Source: Phycisphaerales bacterium
GTDB lineage: Bacteria > Planctomycetota > Phycisphaerae > Phycisphaerales > SM1A02
Direction of reading: 5' to 3'
NCBI GenBank assembly: GCA_014238965.1
Contig: JABAAC010000056.1
Location: forward strand, 1 to 58,438
DNA length: 58,438 nucleotides
A program made the translations under genes and the position numbers. Of this stretch, positions 16,438-25,606 are shown in pieces. The notes under the pieces are model-generated. The model did no database searches. It saw only the letters and a program-made list of their open reading frames with translations, and had not been told where the DNA came from. Position 1 is the first letter of the stretch. Every line of letters starts with the position of its first letter.

Positions 16438-18249
16438 TCAATCGTCGCCCTGATCGAGAATAGCTAGGAAGGCTTCCTGTGGGATGCTCACAGAGCCGAT
16501 GCTCTTCATCCGTCGCTTGCCGGCCTTTTGTTTCTCAAGCAGTTTTCGTTTTCGTGTGATGTCGCCACCGTAGCACTTGGCGGTGACGTTCTTGCGCATG
16601 GCCTTGATGGACTCTCTCGCAATGATCTTGCCACCGATGGCGGCCTGGAGTGCGATTTCAAACTGATGTCGGTCGATTTGTTTTCGAAGCTTTTTCAACA
16701 TGCTTCTGCTTCGCATCTCAGCATTGGTTCGGTGGCAAATTACGCTAAGCGCTTCAACAACTTCACCGTTGACCAGTATGTCTACCTTTGCCAACTTGTC
16801 CTGGCGATACTCAAGCACTTCGTAGTCCATCGTGCCGTATCCGCGAGTGATCGACTTGAGCTTGTCGTAGAAATCGAAGATGATTTCAGCGAGCGGAAGT
16901 TCATAGGAGAGCATCTGTCGGCCAGTTGAGACGAACTGTTGTGTTTTGAATATGCCGCGGCGACCATCGCACAGGGTCATCAGATCACCGATGTTCGCAT
17001 CGGGGCAGATGATGTCAACTTTCACGATTGGCTCGCGGATAGCCTCGACCTTGGATGGGTCGGGCAGATCGGCGGGATTGTGAATCTCGAGCGTTCCATC
17101 CTGTGTCGTCTGAATCTCATACGTCACCGTGGGGGCCGTCTGGATAATCTCGACGCCGCCTTCGCGTTCCAGTCTTTCTTGCACGATCTCCATATGCAGC
17201 AAGCCAAGGAACCCACAGCGGAAACCGAAACCAAGAGCCTCGGAGTGTTGCACCTCATACGTAAAGCTGGCATCGTTGAGCCGTAGTTTCTCGATAGCTT
17301 CACGAAGCGCTTCAAAGTCTGCCTTCTTGCCCGACCCAGCGTCGGCAGTTGCTGGGTAGAAGTCGCAAAAGACCATCTGCTTGGGTTCTTCATAGCCCGG
17401 CAGCGGGTGATTCGCTGGGTGCTTGTCCAGGGTGATAGTGTCACCAACTCGAACGTCGGCAAGAGTCTTGATCGATGCAACGAGATAGCCGACCTCGGCT
17501 GTACCAATGCGGTCGATTTTTTCAGGCTTGGGTGTATTGCGGCCTAATTCAGTGATGGTCCATGTTGTGCCAGTGCCCATCATGCGAATGCGGTCGCCAA
17601 TCTTCAACTCACCGTCGAATACACGCACGTACACAATGACACCGCGGTACTCGTCGTAGTGCGAGTCAAAGATGAGTGCACGGGTTTCGTTCATCTCCGC
17701 AGCGCGGGGCGCTGGAAGTCGCTGGCAGATCCCATCGAGTAGTTCGGCAATCCCTTCGCCTGTTTTTGCAGAGCAGTAGATGCAATCTTCCGCGGCAAGC
17801 CCAAGTACCGATTCGATTTCCATCGCCACTGTGTCAGGATCCGCCGAAGGAAGGTCAATTTTGTTAACGACGGGAATGAGCTCAACGTCGTTGTCCATCG
17901 CGAGATACGCGTTGGCAAGTGTTTGTGCCTCGATGCCCTGCGTTGAGTCCACAACAATGACCGCGCCATCGCAGGCCGTCAACGCACGAGACACCTCGTA
18001 TGTGAAGTCCACATGGCCTGGAGTATCGATGAAGTTAAGTTGGTAGTCCTCGTTGTTCCACGTGTGATGTACCGTGACGGCGGAGGCCTTGATTGTGATG
18101 CCGCGTTCTCGCTCCAACTCCATCGAGTCCAGTAGTTGATCGCGATGCTCTCGCTGCGTCACCGCGCTTGTGGCATGCATGAGCCGATCGGCAAGAGTGC
18201 TCTTGCCGTGATCGATGTGGGCGATGATGGAAAAATTGCGGATGGGCAT
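16438..18249 (-). CDS. lepA: Elongation factor 4 (LepA GTPase)
   Basis: The 603-residue protein is a ribosome-associated translational GTPase of normal family length. Domains in order: the G domain with AHIDHGKST (G1), RERGITIKA (G2), DTPGHVDF (G3), NKIDLPSA (G4) and CSAKTG (G5); a beta-barrel domain 2; EF-G-like domains with GFRCGFLGLLHMEI; and the unique C-terminal domain with AMRKNVTAKCYGGDITRKRKLLEKQK, which is diagnostic of LepA. The start ATG is only one base from a hairpin that would pair with its GGGGG ribosome binding site, suggesting translational control (see 18251-18280). Confidence 0.97.
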   Translation of the reverse strand: MPIRNFSIIAHIDHGKSTLADRLMHATSAVTQREHRDQLLDSMELERERGITIKASAVTVHHTWNNEDYQLNFIDTPGHVDFTYEVSRALTACDGAVIVVDSTQGIEAQTLANAYLAMDNDVELIPVVNKIDLPSADPDTVAMEIESVLGLAAEDCIYCSAKTGEGIAELLDGICQRLPAPRAAEMNETRALIFDSHYDEYRGVIVYVRVFDGELKIGDRIRMMGTGTTWTITELGRNTPKPEKIDRIGTAEVGYLVASIKTLADVRVGDTITLDKHPANHPLPGYEEPKQMVFCDFYPATADAGSGKKADFEALREAIEKLRLNDASFTYEVQHSEALGFGFRCGFLGLLHMEIVQERLEREGGVEIIQTAPTVTYEIQTTQDGTLEIHNPADLPDPSKVEAIREPIVKVDIICPDANIGDLMTLCDGRRGIFKTQQFVSTGRQMLSYELPLAEIIFDFYDKLKSITRGYGTMDYEVLEYRQDKLAKVDILVNGEVVEALSVICHRTNAEMRSRSMLKKLRKQIDRHQFEIALQAAIGGKIIARESIKAMRKNVTAKCYGGDITRKRKLLEKQKAGKRRMKSIGSVSIPQEAFLAILDQGDD

Positions 18250-18250
18250 G

Positions 18251-18280
18251 GTGCCCCCTACACGGGGGGCACATTGTAGG
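18251..18280 (-). promoter_or_regulatory. Hairpins occluding the lepA ribosome binding site
   Basis: On the minus strand GTGCCCCC (18272-18265) pairs perfectly with GGGGGCAC (18258-18251), one base before the lepA ATG; the only plausible ribosome binding site, AGGGGG, is in the second arm. A rival pairing, CCTACA (18280-18275) with TGTAGG (18262-18257), uses the loop plus two of the same Gs, so the two structures exclude each other. There is no T run, so it is not an intrinsic terminator. Seen in sequence; control of lepA is inference. Confidence 0.5.
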
Positions 18281-18309
18281 CGGGCTGGTGGCCCAGTGCG
18301 GATCTTTCA

Positions 18310-19851
18310 TCAGCCGCAGGGACCCCAATGTCTGAACATGTCGATGACATCCAAAATCATGACACTTTGATCCCGATCAACATCACTTGGGCTATCGCCA
18401 TCAGTCGTGCTCCCCCACACGGCTAGGAGACTTGAGAGGTCATCAACATCCACGCTTTCATTGGCATCGATATCGCCGGGGCAGCACCATCCTCCAAGAT
18501 CGTTGCCTCCCACGTCCGTGTAACGGCCATTGATTTCATTTTGAAATGCATGGTCGCACATCAGCGTGTCAGAAATGGTCAGGGTGATTGAACTGCCCGT
18601 AAGGTTGATGGCCTCACCGTCGTCGTCGGCGGTGTTGTCATGAAAACGGCAGGTATCCACGTCGATAGAAGTTTGTATTTCACCGTTGCTTACAGCATGG
18701 ATTGCTCCGCCAGTTGAGCTAGTCGATGCATTGTGTTCAAAAACGGTGTCGCGGATTGTGAGGCTCAGCGTGCTACCAAGTTCGTGCACATTAATAGCGC
18801 CAGCTTGCGCATGGGCAGTGTTTGTGTCGAAAGAGCAGTTCTCGATAAGGAAGACAGAGTCTTGGTTGGTCCATGAATAGAGCACCACCGCACCAGCGGT
18901 TGCACTCGTTGACTGATTGAACTCAAACGTGCAGTGCTGCAGCAAGCCACTTGCCCCGAAGGCATACAAGGCTCCTCCTGCGCCGGCGCTTGAATTTCCT
19001 GAAAACACGCAGTATTGAACTGTGTAGCTACATTGATCTGCGAGGAACAAACCTCCACAGTTTCCAGTCAAAGCCGTATTTTCTTGAAATGTGCACGCGT
19101 CAATCGCCACCGTGCTTTGCGATGAACCGTGTATAGCGCCGCTGTCAGCAGCGCTGTTTCCATTGAAGTTGCAGCCGATGGCGGAAAATCCGTCTCCATG
19201 TGCAAGTGCGCCGCCCGAAGACGACGCCGAGCAGTTGGAAAAATCTGTGTCTGTGAGCGTCAGCGCTTCGTGGTCACAGTGCACACCGCCGCCGCTGGCA
19301 TCAGAAGTGCATGAGTCAAATTCGCTGTCACTGATTTCAACCGCTGCCCATGTTGCGTACAGCCCGCCTCCATCGCTCTCAGCGGAACAGTTGGCCAATG
19401 TCACCCCCTCGAGTGTGAGTGAGCCGCCATCACAGTGAATGCCAGCGCCATCCTCAGACGTATAGCCGTTTTGAAGCGTCAAGTCGACAAGCGTGAGATC
19501 GACGTCTTCACTTTGCATGCATCTGTAGTTTCCAACACCATCTATCGCGACTGTGCCTGGCCCGGCTGCAGCCTGAATTCTGAGTGGGCCAGTCAGCGGT
19601 TCAATGGAGATGATTGAAAGGTGATCTAGGACATATGTTCCCGGTAGCACAAGGATGATGTACCCATCACTTGAATCCTCTCCTTCAATAAAATCAATTG
19701 CCGCGGAGATGCTTTCGTAGTCAGCGCCCTCGCCATCACCAACAACAAAAGTGTCCTGGACTCCTGCAGTAGCGATGGTTGTGGTGAGCAAGAGTGTTGT
19801 GAGGAGTGTCAAATGTAGTGTCCATTCGGATGAGTTGGTTTGAATATTCAA
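18310..19851 (-). CDS. Secreted right-handed beta-helix protein with dockerin-like tail
   Basis: About 513 residues if begun at TTG 19851; the start is uncertain because no in-frame ATG precedes the signal peptide (HLTLLTTLLLTTTIATAG). TTG 19812 is an alternative, and the longer frame to 19950 overlaps the dipeptidase gene. After VVGDGEGADYESISAAIDFI, a pectin-lyase-like opening, come many Cys/Ser/Gly-rich coils (DGGGLYA, ASGGGVHC, SSGGALAH, AGGALYA, TGGAIHA) that build a right-handed beta-helix, as in polymorphic outer-membrane/choice-of-anchor proteins. The C-terminus (CPGDIDANESVDVDDL and a second Asp loop ending HWGPCG) is dockerin-like. It is probably a surface carbohydrate-binding or structural protein. 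Confidence 0.75.
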   Translation of the reverse strand: MNIQTNSSEWTLHLTLLTTLLLTTTIATAGVQDTFVVGDGEGADYESISAAIDFIEGEDSSDGYIILVLPGTYVLDHLSIISIEPLTGPLRIQAAAGPGTVAIDGVGNYRCMQSEDVDLTLVDLTLQNGYTSEDGAGIHCDGGSLTLEGVTLANCSAESDGGGLYATWAAVEISDSEFDSCTSDASGGGVHCDHEALTLTDTDFSNCSASSSGGALAHGDGFSAIGCNFNGNSAADSGAIHGSSQSTVAIDACTFQENTALTGNCGGLFLADQCSYTVQYCVFSGNSSAGAGGALYAFGASGLLQHCTFEFNQSTSATAGAVVLYSWTNQDSVFLIENCSFDTNTAHAQAGAINVHELGSTLSLTIRDTVFEHNASTSSTGGAIHAVSNGEIQTSIDVDTCRFHDNTADDDGEAINLTGSSITLTISDTLMCDHAFQNEINGRYTDVGGNDLGGWCCPGDIDANESVDVDDLSSLLAVWGSTTDGDSPSDVDRDQSVMILDVIDMFRHWGPCG

Positions 19852-19874
19852 GGTATAGCTTTGGCACGTAGATC

Positions 19875-20975
19875 CTATGGCCTTGCGGGCAATATGTGTG
19901 TTGGTGCATTGGCAATTGGACTGAGATGCGCATGAAGTACACGAATCCAATTCTCATGTGCGATTTTCGCAATGGCCAACTCGGCGAATCCACGGCGACG
20001 CATACCAGCAAGCAACTTGGGCAGACCTCGTACATCACCAAGTTCGTCGCACATTTTGGCGCCATCGAAATCGCTGCCCAGGGCGACGTGGTCATCGCCC
20101 ATGACCTCGCACATGTGCAGCACGTGATCGGCCAATCGATCGAGCGGCATGTCGGGGCCACTTTGTCCATCACCTCGCAGATCGCCGGTGTAAAAATTGA
20201 CACCGACGACACCACCCGAATCGGCAACGATTCGCAGTTGTTCGTCGGTCAGGTTGCGAGCGCTCTTGCACAGGGCGTGGCAGCCACAATGCGTTGCGAT
20301 AAGTGGTTTGGTCGCGATGTCGGCGGCGTCCATGAAGCTCCGAAGATTCATGTGTGAGAGGTCAATCGCGATGCCAAGTGTTTCGCAGTCTCGAATGAGT
20401 TGCCCGCCGGCATCGGTCAAGCCCGGTCCAATGTCGTTGGTGCTGGGCCACCCAAAGCGAATGCCTGTGGCAAAACAGTTTGGTCTCGACCAGACGGGGC
20501 CAATGCTGCGAATGCCTCGCTCGTACAGCATGGGCAGTTCAGTGCAGTGGGGTGAAATCATCTCGGCACCTTCGATATGCAGCAGGATGCCCAGGCGTGC
20601 ATCAGAAATGGAGTTGCGAACATCCTCGATAGTCAGGCAGCGGCGCAGTGAGCTTGTGCCTGCAGCGAACATGGCGTCAACGGAGTCGAGCAGGCGCAGC
20701 GTCTCTGCCAAGGCCCAATCGTGATCGATGGCTGGCGGTGTCCATGTCCAGGCTCCCTGATCATCTCGCTCGGGCTCGGGCGGGTTCTGATCCGGTTTGG
20801 ATCGAATGAACAAGGCAAAGAAGCCCCCGGCGAGGCCACCTTCGATGGCACGGGGCACGTCAAGGTGGCCTTCGGTGCCATGTTCAAAGATGGACTGTGG
20901 CGAGTTAGCCTCGCGTGGGAACAAACGAGTCAGCGTGTCGTTGTGGCCGTCAAAGATGGCAGGCAAGCAGGTCAT
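19875..20975 (-). CDS. Membrane dipeptidase family zinc peptidase (M19)
   Basis: The 366-residue protein matches renal-dipeptidase-type metallopeptidases, which cleave dipeptides, including D-amino-acid ones, using two zinc ions. The N-terminal FDGHNDTL supplies His11 and Asp13; LLHIEGAE supplies the bridging Glu135; IDLSHMN and IATHCGCHAL supply further zinc ligands; GSDFDGA near 295 is also family-typical. No signal peptide is seen, so it is probably cytoplasmic. It precedes the beta-helix gene by about 23 bases on the same strand, but functional linkage is doubtful. Confidence 0.9.
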   Translation of the reverse strand: MTCLPAIFDGHNDTLTRLFPREANSPQSIFEHGTEGHLDVPRAIEGGLAGGFFALFIRSKPDQNPPEPERDDQGAWTWTPPAIDHDWALAETLRLLDSVDAMFAAGTSSLRRCLTIEDVRNSISDARLGILLHIEGAEMISPHCTELPMLYERGIRSIGPVWSRPNCFATGIRFGWPSTNDIGPGLTDAGGQLIRDCETLGIAIDLSHMNLRSFMDAADIATKPLIATHCGCHALCKSARNLTDEQLRIVADSGGVVGVNFYTGDLRGDGQSGPDMPLDRLADHVLHMCEVMGDDHVALGSDFDGAKMCDELGDVRGLPKLLAGMRRRGFAELAIAKIAHENWIRVLHAHLSPIANAPTHILPARP

Positions 20976-21034
20976 GTCCCGCAGCCTACGTCAGCGAAGG
21001 TGCCTGATTGTGATTTGGGCCGGCCTGAATTGAA

Positions 21035-21901
21035 CTACTCACTCGGGCAGGGGCCCCACTGTGCGATGAGTTCAATGACATCAGCAGTATCCACGACGTC
21101 ATCAAAGGTGAGGTCTACCAGGCAGCTATTGCCGCTCCAATTCGACAGCATGGACAGCAGGTCATGGACATTGACGACAGCATCGCCATCAAGGTCACCG
21201 CTGCACCCTGCACTGATATCCGCAGGTGAGCGATCCTCCGTGGTGGTTTCAAACACCGTGAAGAAGGCCTGCAAAGCAGCCCCGGTCTCGTCTTTGACTT
21301 GCAGTAGTCCGGAGAATGAGACCGTCGCGCCATCGCCCAAAAGTGTCAGTTGCGCAATAGTGACCCCGGTTCGAGCTTCGCCACATGAATCTGTGAACGC
21401 AAATTGTTCACCTTGGCCATCTAATGGGGTGACGAACCAAGACCCGTTATTGCCGCTGATGGCGCCGCCGTTATCCTCAAAGTCGGTCCAATCGAAGCCG
21501 ATGTCATTCATGTTGTTGGCGGAATATGGGGCACCATCTTGATCGAGCGCGCCAATCGTGACAAAGCTGTCAAACTCCAGTTCTGGAAAGAAGGAGACAA
21601 AAGCACTGTTCATTGATGTACTCGTTGGACCGCCGAAAGTCTGTTGATAGAACGTGCCGTTATTGCACTGCAGCAAGAGATCTTGCTGAGCGTTGCCTGC
21701 GACGGCGTCCAATCGCCAGCCTGTTGGCATGACTGCGACAAGGCGAATAGTTCGGTTGGTTTCGACGCCCTCTACATGCGCATCAAGCAATCCAGCGCCA
21801 ACGAGTTCAACAGCGATGCCAACTTCGTTTGTTTCCGGGACAACCGCCGCCATGGCGGGGGTTGTGAAGATCATCGTCGTCAGTAGCGGAATCACTCGCA
21901 T
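21035..21901 (-). CDS. Secreted dockerin-type protein, paralog of the 2972-5374 N-terminal domain
   Basis: Starting at ATG 21901 the product has 288 residues; a TTG two codons upstream has a better-spaced GGAG and could be the true start. After a signal peptide (MRVIPLLTTMIFTTPAMA) lies a roughly 200-residue domain that follows the 2972-5374 protein block by block: RLDAVAGN, FFPELEFDSFVTIG, IGFDWTDFE, NNGSWFVTP, SCGEARTGVTIAQLTLLG. A dockerin-like pair (GDLDGDAVVNVHDLLSML and FDDVVDTADVIELI) closes with WGPCPSE. It lacks the Asn-Gly repeats. Function unknown; the shared domain looks like a minimal secreted module with an anchor. Confidence 0.78.
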   Translation of the reverse strand: MRVIPLLTTMIFTTPAMAAVVPETNEVGIAVELVGAGLLDAHVEGVETNRTIRLVAVMPTGWRLDAVAGNAQQDLLLQCNNGTFYQQTFGGPTSTSMNSAFVSFFPELEFDSFVTIGALDQDGAPYSANNMNDIGFDWTDFEDNGGAISGNNGSWFVTPLDGQGEQFAFTDSCGEARTGVTIAQLTLLGDGATVSFSGLLQVKDETGAALQAFFTVFETTTEDRSPADISAGCSGDLDGDAVVNVHDLLSMLSNWSGNSCLVDLTFDDVVDTADVIELIAQWGPCPSE

Positions 21902-22121
21902 GGTCAATCTTCTGCTCCGGTTCTCAACGTGTCGTGCATGTGGGCACTGGACAAGCCTACTGGCGAGATCGGCATCGTTCAGGGGTCGGGTGAGCGGAAT
22001 TGTGCAGGTTCTACCAATACGAGGCCCGCACCCAGTACATTTTTGATGGTGACATGCCGCCAGACAGAGGGTTGAGGCCTCTAGACACCTGCCATCAACG
22101 CACGTTCATTGCTTGTGGCGA

Positions 22122-23633
22122 TTATTGGATGTGCTCGCCCATGACAGGCAAGGTCACCCTACGTTCCAAGTCAATCAGGGGCTGGCCAATCAGGTCATAT
22201 TCATCGTGATCGATAATCCGACACCGCACCAGTTCGCCAGGGCTCAAAGTCTCGTTGGAGACCACGAGCGTCATGGCGTCCACGTCTGGGGCCTGATGAC
22301 AACAACGACCTCGAAATGCCTGCTGTTGTGGATCGAGCCCTTCGGCCTCGCTGGGCGCGTCAATCAGCACATCGAAGACAGCTTCCGTCTCTGCGAGCCA
22401 ATCGGCGTTTTCAAAGGCAATGCGTTGTTGCAGCAACATGAGTTCCGATTCACGGCGGGCTTTGACTTCGTCAGGGACGTGAAGCGCCGGGTCCTCATCC
22501 ATCGTGCCAGCAACCGTTCCTTGCTCACGTGAATACTGAAAGACCCCCATGGCATCGAACTGCACAGCATCGATGAACTCTAAGAGCTGCTCATGATCAT
22601 CTTCGGTTTCGCCGGGGAAGCCGGTGATAAATGTTGTGCGCAATGCCAAGCCAGGAATGCGCTCTCGTAATCGCTCCACCAGCGCCGCTTGGTGTGCGGC
22701 AGAGACATTGCGTCGCATTGCGTTGAGCATGCTGTCGGTTGCGTGCTGAAGCGGCATGTCGACATACTTCACGACGTTGGACAGAGATGCGATTGCGTCA
22801 ATCATCTCATCGCTGAAGTTCGTCGGGTAGGCGTACATCAGACGAATCCAGCCTCCCCCAAATTCAGACGCGGCCGCATCAAGCTGCGCCAACATGCCAG
22901 GCAGTCCGCCATCAAAGCCCGTGTCGAGGCCAAAGTTGGTCGTGTCCTGCCCGATCAAGTTCAATTCGAATGCTCCGTCAGCCATCAGCCGCCGGGCTTC
23001 TGAAACCAAGTCATCCATTGGCTTGGATCGCATTTTTCCGCGGATCGACGGAATGGTGCAGAACGCACACTTTTGATTGCAGCCTTCACTGATGCGAAGC
23101 CATGCCCAGTGTCGCGGGGTAAGTCGAAGTCGTTTTGTGTCGCCTTCCCAGTAGCCCAGCCCCTGGCCATCAGTGCCTTGCACAGTCAGGTTGACTGTGT
23201 CGCGACCACGGGCCCGTGCTGCTTGCAAGGCGTTGGCAGCAACCCAATATGGGGGGCTTGCTTCATCAGGGCCTTTGTCGCGTGCGTTGGGCCCTTCAAC
23301 AGCCTCTCGAATGTGATCGCGGTCAAAGACACCGAGCATTGCGTCAATTCCAGGGGCCCATTCCAAGAGCTTGGCACGATGTCGCTGCACTAAGCAGCCA
23401 GTCACAATGACACGTTTGACATTGCCAGCTTCTTTGCGAGCGATCGCTTCATTGATTGTGTCGATTGACTCCTGCTTGGCACTTTCCAGAAAGCCGCAGG
23501 TGTTGACAACGATCGCGTCAGCGGAGTCGTGATCTGCGACCAGTTCGCAGCCTGACTCAGCCAAGTCGCCGAGCATCTGCTCGGAGTCGACAAGATTCTT
23601 GGGGCAGCCAAGACTTACGAATGCCACTCTCAT
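22122..23633 (-). CDS. rimO: Ribosomal protein S12 methylthiotransferase
   Basis: RimO is a radical-SAM enzyme that methylthiolates an aspartate of ribosomal protein S12. The 503-residue product has the N-terminal MTTase domain with three cluster cysteines (SLGCPKN, VNTCGF, VTGCLVQRH), the radical-SAM CNQKCAFC motif, IRGKMRSK, YAYPTNF and a C-terminal TRAM domain ending in DLIGQPLIDLERR. It is longer than E. coli RimO (441) because of an inserted stretch of some 40 residues between the first domain and CxxxCxxC (NARDKGPDEASPPYWVAANA region). Its start overlaps the nadD stop (ATGA). Confidence 0.93.
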   Translation of the reverse strand: MRVAFVSLGCPKNLVDSEQMLGDLAESGCELVADHDSADAIVVNTCGFLESAKQESIDTINEAIARKEAGNVKRVIVTGCLVQRHRAKLLEWAPGIDAMLGVFDRDHIREAVEGPNARDKGPDEASPPYWVAANALQAARARGRDTVNLTVQGTDGQGLGYWEGDTKRLRLTPRHWAWLRISEGCNQKCAFCTIPSIRGKMRSKPMDDLVSEARRLMADGAFELNLIGQDTTNFGLDTGFDGGLPGMLAQLDAAASEFGGGWIRLMYAYPTNFSDEMIDAIASLSNVVKYVDMPLQHATDSMLNAMRRNVSAAHQAALVERLRERIPGLALRTTFITGFPGETEDDHEQLLEFIDAVQFDAMGVFQYSREQGTVAGTMDEDPALHVPDEVKARRESELMLLQQRIAFENADWLAETEAVFDVLIDAPSEAEGLDPQQQAFRGRCCHQAPDVDAMTLVVSNETLSPGELVRCRIIDHDEYDLIGQPLIDLERRVTLPVMGEHIQ

Positions 23634-24226
23634 GCGTGCACCCCATACAGCTCATGTGTTTGAATGTATGCGGACACGGCCTCGGGGACGTGATCTAGAG
23701 ATTGGTGCATTCGAACGTCGGTGCTGCTGTCGGGTCGACGGGGCACATGTATCACCCAAGACTTCCATCGTTCGCTTGCACCGGTGCCCTGATGACGTTC
23801 AATTTCCGCGAGCATCGCATTGACGCTGTCTTGGTCACGCATCAACACAAGCGGGCTTGCAAGTTCAATGATGTCCGCCCATCGGTGCCAGCGGTGAAAG
23901 GCGGTGGCTTGGTCAGAACCAATCAGCAGTCTTCGATGCATGGGTACGTCGGAGTCAAGCGACTGGAGTGTATCGATCATGTACGACGGGCCTTCGCGTT
24001 CAAGTTCACGAGTGTCGATGCACGCCCATGATGCATCTGCAAGTGCGAGCTTGAGCATTGCAAGGCGGTGGGACGATGCCAAAGGTGGGCTATCGACTTT
24101 ATGGGGGCTTGTGCCAGCAATGACGAACCGAACCCCGTCAGCTCCTTCGTGATGCATGGCCTGCTTTGGAAGCAACACATGTGCGAGCGTGGGGGGGTCA
24201 AAGGTGCCACCAAACACGAGTTCCAT
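23630..24226 (-). CDS. nadD: Nicotinate-nucleotide adenylyltransferase
   Basis: NadD transfers AMP from ATP to nicotinate mononucleotide in NAD synthesis. The 198-residue protein begins with GGTFDPPTLAH (residues 6-16, the nucleotidyl-transferase loop with the HxGH-like motif), has SPHK and HRLAML substrate-site blocks, LLIGSDQATAFHRWHRW, and the C-terminal SSTDVR motif (usually SSTxIR), followed by VSAYIQTHELYG. It sits six bases after the aldehyde dehydrogenase stop and overlaps rimO, so the three minus-strand genes form one operon. Confidence 0.92.
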   Translation of the reverse strand: MELVFGGTFDPPTLAHVLLPKQAMHHEGADGVRFVIAGTSPHKVDSPPLASSHRLAMLKLALADASWACIDTRELEREGPSYMIDTLQSLDSDVPMHRRLLIGSDQATAFHRWHRWADIIELASPLVLMRDQDSVNAMLAEIERHQGTGASERWKSWVIHVPRRPDSSTDVRMHQSLDHVPEAVSAYIQTHELYGVHA

Positions 24227-24232
24227 CGCAGA

Positions 24233-25606
24233 TCAGTCCTTAGGTCTACTGACGACCCGAGCCTGAGTGAATTGTCGGATGCCCAGCGGGCCACCGTGAA
24301 ATCCATACCCACTTTGCATGGCGCCGACGAATGGAGCGCCTGAGGCGCCGCCACAACTACGGTTGATGCCGATCATGCCAGCTGTCATGCGACGGGCAAT
24401 GGACTCAGCTTCTTTTTGACCAAAGACACATGCGCCAAGCCCAAAGGGTGTGTCATTCGCTTCATGGAGTGCAGCTTCAGCGTCGGACACACGCATGATG
24501 CAGGCGACAGGCCCAAAGGTTTCCGCTTGCATAATGTTCATGTCTGCCTGGATGCCAGTTAAGACGGTCGGGACGACCCAATTGCCGTCCATAGGTTCGT
24601 CGCCGCAACGGACAACGGCACCGTCGGCCTTTGCTGCGGCAATCTGGCCAAGCACGTGTTGCTTCTGCCGATCGTTAACCATCGGGCCCACATCAACACC
24701 ATCATTGATGCCATCGCCCACGGTCAAGGCGAGGGTGCGTTCGATTACTTTGTCTTCAAAGGCGTCCGCGACAGTATCGACAACAAAGATTCGCTCGGTA
24801 CTGACGCACACCTGGCCGCAGTTTCGGAATGAGTTTGACACTGCGAAGTCTGCAGCCTTGTCTAAGTCTGCATCGCTCAGGACGATCATGGGGTCTTTGC
24901 CGCCGAGTTCCAAGATGACGCGTTTCAGTCCGTCGCCACAAGCGGTAAGGATGTGCTTTCCGGCGGTTTGTGAACCGGTGAACACGACGAGGTTCACGTC
25001 TGCGGCAACGAGCGCTTTGCCTTGTGCTTCATCGCCATGAACAATTTGAAGTAGGTCCGGGGGGAGTAGTTCGTTGAGAATGTCTGCAAAGGCAGCGCCG
25101 ATGAGTGGCGTTTCTTCAGACGGCTTGAACAAGACGGCATTTCCCGCGGCAAGCGCGGGGACAACCGTAGCGTTGGGCATGCCAAGTGGAAAGTTCCATG
25201 GGGTGATGACTGCTGCGACGCCATAGGCATCAAAATGAATATCGGTGCTGGTTGCCGCGTCTTCTAGATGATCAGCGCTCAGGCCGGTAAGCATGTCTTC
25301 GAATTTGCTGTCGCATGCGCCTGAGACCCAGTCAACTTCGCCGAGTGCTTCTGCACGAGGCTTGCCCATTTCCAGTGTGATCAGGTCAGCGAGTGTGTCT
25401 CGCATTGACTTGAGTTTCGCACCGAGCGGGCGAAGGGTGGCGACTCGGTCACTTGGTGACATTGCAGCCCACGCAGTGCTAGCCAAGTGTGCTCGTTCAA
25501 CCATGGCATCGATTGCCGAGATTGGCGTGCAGTCAACACTGCCTACAGCATCCCCAGTTGCGGGGTTGATGGAAGTAAGTTCTAGTGTGGGAGTATGGGT
25601 GGGCAT
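24233..25606 (-). CDS. NAD(P)-dependent aldehyde dehydrogenase, succinate-semialdehyde type
   Basis: The 457-residue protein is a full-length aldehyde dehydrogenase: the cofactor-binding TPWNFPLGMPN, the KPSEETP segment, FTGSQTAGKHI, the general base Glu233 in LELGGKDP and the nucleophile Cys267 in RNCGQVCVSTERI, then ETFGPVACI and the C-terminal SGYGFHGG. The arrangement resembles succinate-semialdehyde dehydrogenases (GabD/Sad) that oxidise semialdehydes to acids, but residues that set specificity cannot be judged by eye. It leads the operon with nadD and rimO. AAGGA lies 8 bases upstream of ATG 25606. Confidence 0.88.
   Translation of the reverse strand: MPTHTPTLELTSINPATGDAVGSVDCTPISAIDAMVERAHLASTAWAAMSPSDRVATLRPLGAKLKSMRDTLADLITLEMGKPRAEALGEVDWVSGACDSKFEDMLTGLSADHLEDAATSTDIHFDAYGVAAVITPWNFPLGMPNATVVPALAAGNAVLFKPSEETPLIGAAFADILNELLPPDLLQIVHGDEAQGKALVAADVNLVVFTGSQTAGKHILTACGDGLKRVILELGGKDPMIVLSDADLDKAADFAVSNSFRNCGQVCVSTERIFVVDTVADAFEDKVIERTLALTVGDGINDGVDVGPMVNDRQKQHVLGQIAAAKADGAVVRCGDEPMDGNWVVPTVLTGIQADMNIMQAETFGPVACIMRVSDAEAALHEANDTPFGLGACVFGQKEAESIARRMTAGMIGINRSCGGASGAPFVGAMQSGYGFHGGPLGIRQFTQARVVSRPKD

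Noticed and set aside
19852-19950. Cys-rich N-terminal extension of the beta-helix protein
   Set aside because: It overlaps the end of the dipeptidase gene and would place the signal peptide far inside the protein.
24233-25606. Aldehyde dehydrogenase as part of a B12 or branched-acid pathway with the 483-2150 mutase
   Set aside because: The genes are 22 kb apart and it sits in an operon with nadD and rimO; no sequence evidence links them.
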